Below, in pieces: positions 62,777 to 64,000 of a DNA stretch of 64,000 bases. Source of the stretch: Enterobacter mori (GTDB lineage Bacteria > Pseudomonadota > Gammaproteobacteria > Enterobacterales > Enterobacteriaceae); NCBI RefSeq assembly GCF_025244905.1, contig NZ_CP104285.1:3224001-3288000 (forward strand). Reading direction: 5' to 3'. The notes under the pieces were generated by a model. The model was given only the letters and a program-made list of their open reading frames with translations, made no database searches and was not told where the DNA came from. A program made the position numbers and the translations under genes. Position 1 is the stretch's first letter, and each line of letters begins with the position of its first letter.

Positions 62777-63955
62777 CTACGATCTGCGAAACGCCACCAG
62801 CGTCACCACAATCCCCACTACCGCTGAAACGGCCCCGGCAAGAAATACCGACGGATAGCCAAAGGATGTCGCCAGCAGTCCCGCCAGCGGCGCAGTGACC
62901 CCGTAGGAGATATCCTGAAACGCGGCATACCCACCGAGCGCGGTGCCGCGCACCTGCGGGGCCACGCGTTTCACCACCTCAACGCCAAGCGCCGGGAAAA
63001 TCAGCGAACAGCCGCAGCCGGTCAGCGCCGCCCCCAGCAGCGCAACGTAGGCATTGGGCGCCTGCCAGAGCAGCAGCAGACCCACGGTCTCAATGACCAG
63101 CGAGGCCACCGCCACCTTCACGCCGCCGAAGCGATCCGGCATCCAGCCAAAGAGCACGCGCATCAGCACAAACGCGCCGCCAAACGCGGTGAGCGTAAAG
63201 CCCGCCATCGCCCAGCCACGGCTCATAAAGTACAGGGAGACGAAGGTACCAATCACCGCAAAACCCACGCCCTGCAGCGCCAGGCCGAGACCCGGCTGCC
63301 AGATTTGGCCGACGACGCTCCACAGGGATGGGCGTTCGCCTTTATGGGCCGGGACTTTTCGCACTGAACCATTAAATGCCCACGCCAGCAGCGGCAGCAC
63401 CATGGTGGTACACGCCAGTGCCGCAAAACCAAACTTGCTGTGGATCAGCAGTCCCAGCGGAGCACCTGCTGCCAGAGCACCGTAGATGGCCATCCCGTTC
63501 CACGACATGACCTTGCCCGAACGCGCAGGGCCAACCAGCCCCATCCCCCAGGTCAGGGTACCGGTCAGCAGTTGGCTTTCACCAAAGCCAAGGATTAAAC
63601 GGCCCAGCACCAGCAGCGCAAATTTATACGCGGCGTCTACCGGCAGGAGCGCGGCCAGCAGCCATGCGCCGCCCGCCAGGCCGCAGGCAAACATGCCCTG
63701 TAACGCCGAGCGTTTTGCACCGTGCTGATCCGCCAGGCGTCCGGCGTAACCGCGGGTTAAAACCGTGGCTAAAAACTGAATGCCCACGGCAATGCCGACC
63801 AGGGTGTTGCCATAGCCCAGTTCCTGATGAACAAACAGCGGGATCACCGGCAGCGGCAGGCCAACGGTCATGTAAGTAAGAAATACCGCAAAAGCGATGC
63901 GGAACAGCGAGGTGTTCCCGGACGTGGCGTTTTTTTCTGAGGTTACGGCCGTCAT
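62777..63955 (-). CDS. yfcJ: MFS transporter YfcJ
   Basis: Major facilitator protein of 392 residues with 12 predicted helices. Between helices 2 and 3 is the family motif [15 protein letters not shown]. The second half has the similar [15 protein letters not shown]. coli YfcJ is the same length and very similar; it has been linked to export but its physiological substrate is not known. It follows the terminator at the window end. Confidence 0.95.
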   Translation of the reverse strand: MTAVTSEKNATSGNTSLFRIAFAVFLTYMTVGLPLPVIPLFVHQELGYGNTLVGIAVGIQFLATVLTRGYAGRLADQHGAKRSALQGMFACGLAGGAWLLAALLPVDAAYKFALLVLGRLILGFGESQLLTGTLTWGMGLVGPARSGKVMSWNGMAIYGALAAGAPLGLLIHSKFGFAALACTTMVLPLLAWAFNGSVRKVPAHKGERPSLWSVVGQIWQPGLGLALQGVGFAVIGTFVSLYFMSRGWAMAGFTLTAFGGAFVLMRVLFGWMPDRFGGVKVAVASLVIETVGLLLLWQAPNAYVALLGAALTGCGCSLIFPALGVEVVKRVAPQVRGTALGGYAAFQDISYGVTAPLAGLLATSFGYPSVFLAGAVSAVVGIVVTLVAFRRS

Positions 63956-63975
63956 GCATAACTCCGAATTCAGGC

Positions 63976-64000
63976 ATAAAAAAGGGAGCCATCAGGCTCC
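63976..64000 (-). terminator. Terminator of the gene beyond the window (probably fabB)
   Basis: On the minus strand stem GGAGCC/GGCTCC with loop TGAT, followed by CTTTTTTATG. It ends the gene to the right of the window. In E. coli fabB lies there. Confidence 0.8.

Overview
The window is core chromosome of a member of the Enterobacteriaceae. Nearly every protein is a close match, from memory, to an E. coli or Salmonella counterpart, and the gene order (men, ela, nuo, lrhA, alaA, yfb genes, ackA-pta, yfc genes, his transport, purF, accD, pdxB, yfcJ) is that of the E. coli 51-53 min region. Several traits are not E. coli K-12: a TctA permease beside menE, a cheV gene before nuo, a PTS/split-transketolase/LacI locus between pta and yfcD (a similar block is remembered at this place in Salmonella), and a GNAT gene where K-12 has rpnB. 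This fits Enterobacter or a near relative (Leclercia, Lelliottia). The genus is an inference.

Layout. 1-494: 3' end of a tricarboxylate-family permease. 495-7499: menaquinone genes menF-D-H-B-C-E on the minus strand with overlapping ends. 7595-9404: elaB, elaA and RNase BN/Z. 9469-10473: cheV with its own flagellar sigma-28 promoter. 10565-25602: the 13-gene nuo operon (nuoCD fused) for NADH dehydrogenase I, with a REP pair between nuoL and nuoM. 26233-33719: lrhA, alaA, yfbR, yfbS, hxpA, yfbU and yfbV. 34057-37477: ackA-pta. 37590-42827: an accessory sugar locus made of an ascorbate-type PTS (IIA, IIB, IIC), a two-subunit transketolase and a divergent LacI regulator with palindromic operators and a CRP-like site. 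42830-47379: yfcD, E, F, G, folX, yfcH and a GNAT acetyltransferase. 47478-51535: argT-hisJQMP, the basic amino acid ABC importer, with two sigma-54 promoters and NtrC-type sites. 51826-54596: ubiX, purF and cvpA under a PurR box. 54779-61571: dedD, folC, accD, dedA, truA, usg and pdxB. 61684-63955: flk and yfcJ. The window ends in what looks like the fabB terminator.

How it works together. Much of the window is respiratory and overflow metabolism: menaquinone synthesis feeds anaerobic electron transport, nuo feeds quinones, ackA-pta handles acetyl-CoA/acetate, and ubiX serves ubiquinone. cheV, lrhA and flk connect to motility. The remaining genes are cofactor, purine, fatty acid and tRNA housekeeping. 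No tRNA, rRNA, CRISPR array, insertion sequence or prophage was seen. The least explained part is the PTS/transketolase locus. The clearest regulatory reads are the sigma-28 promoter of cheV and the NtrC/sigma-54 arrangement at argT and hisJ.
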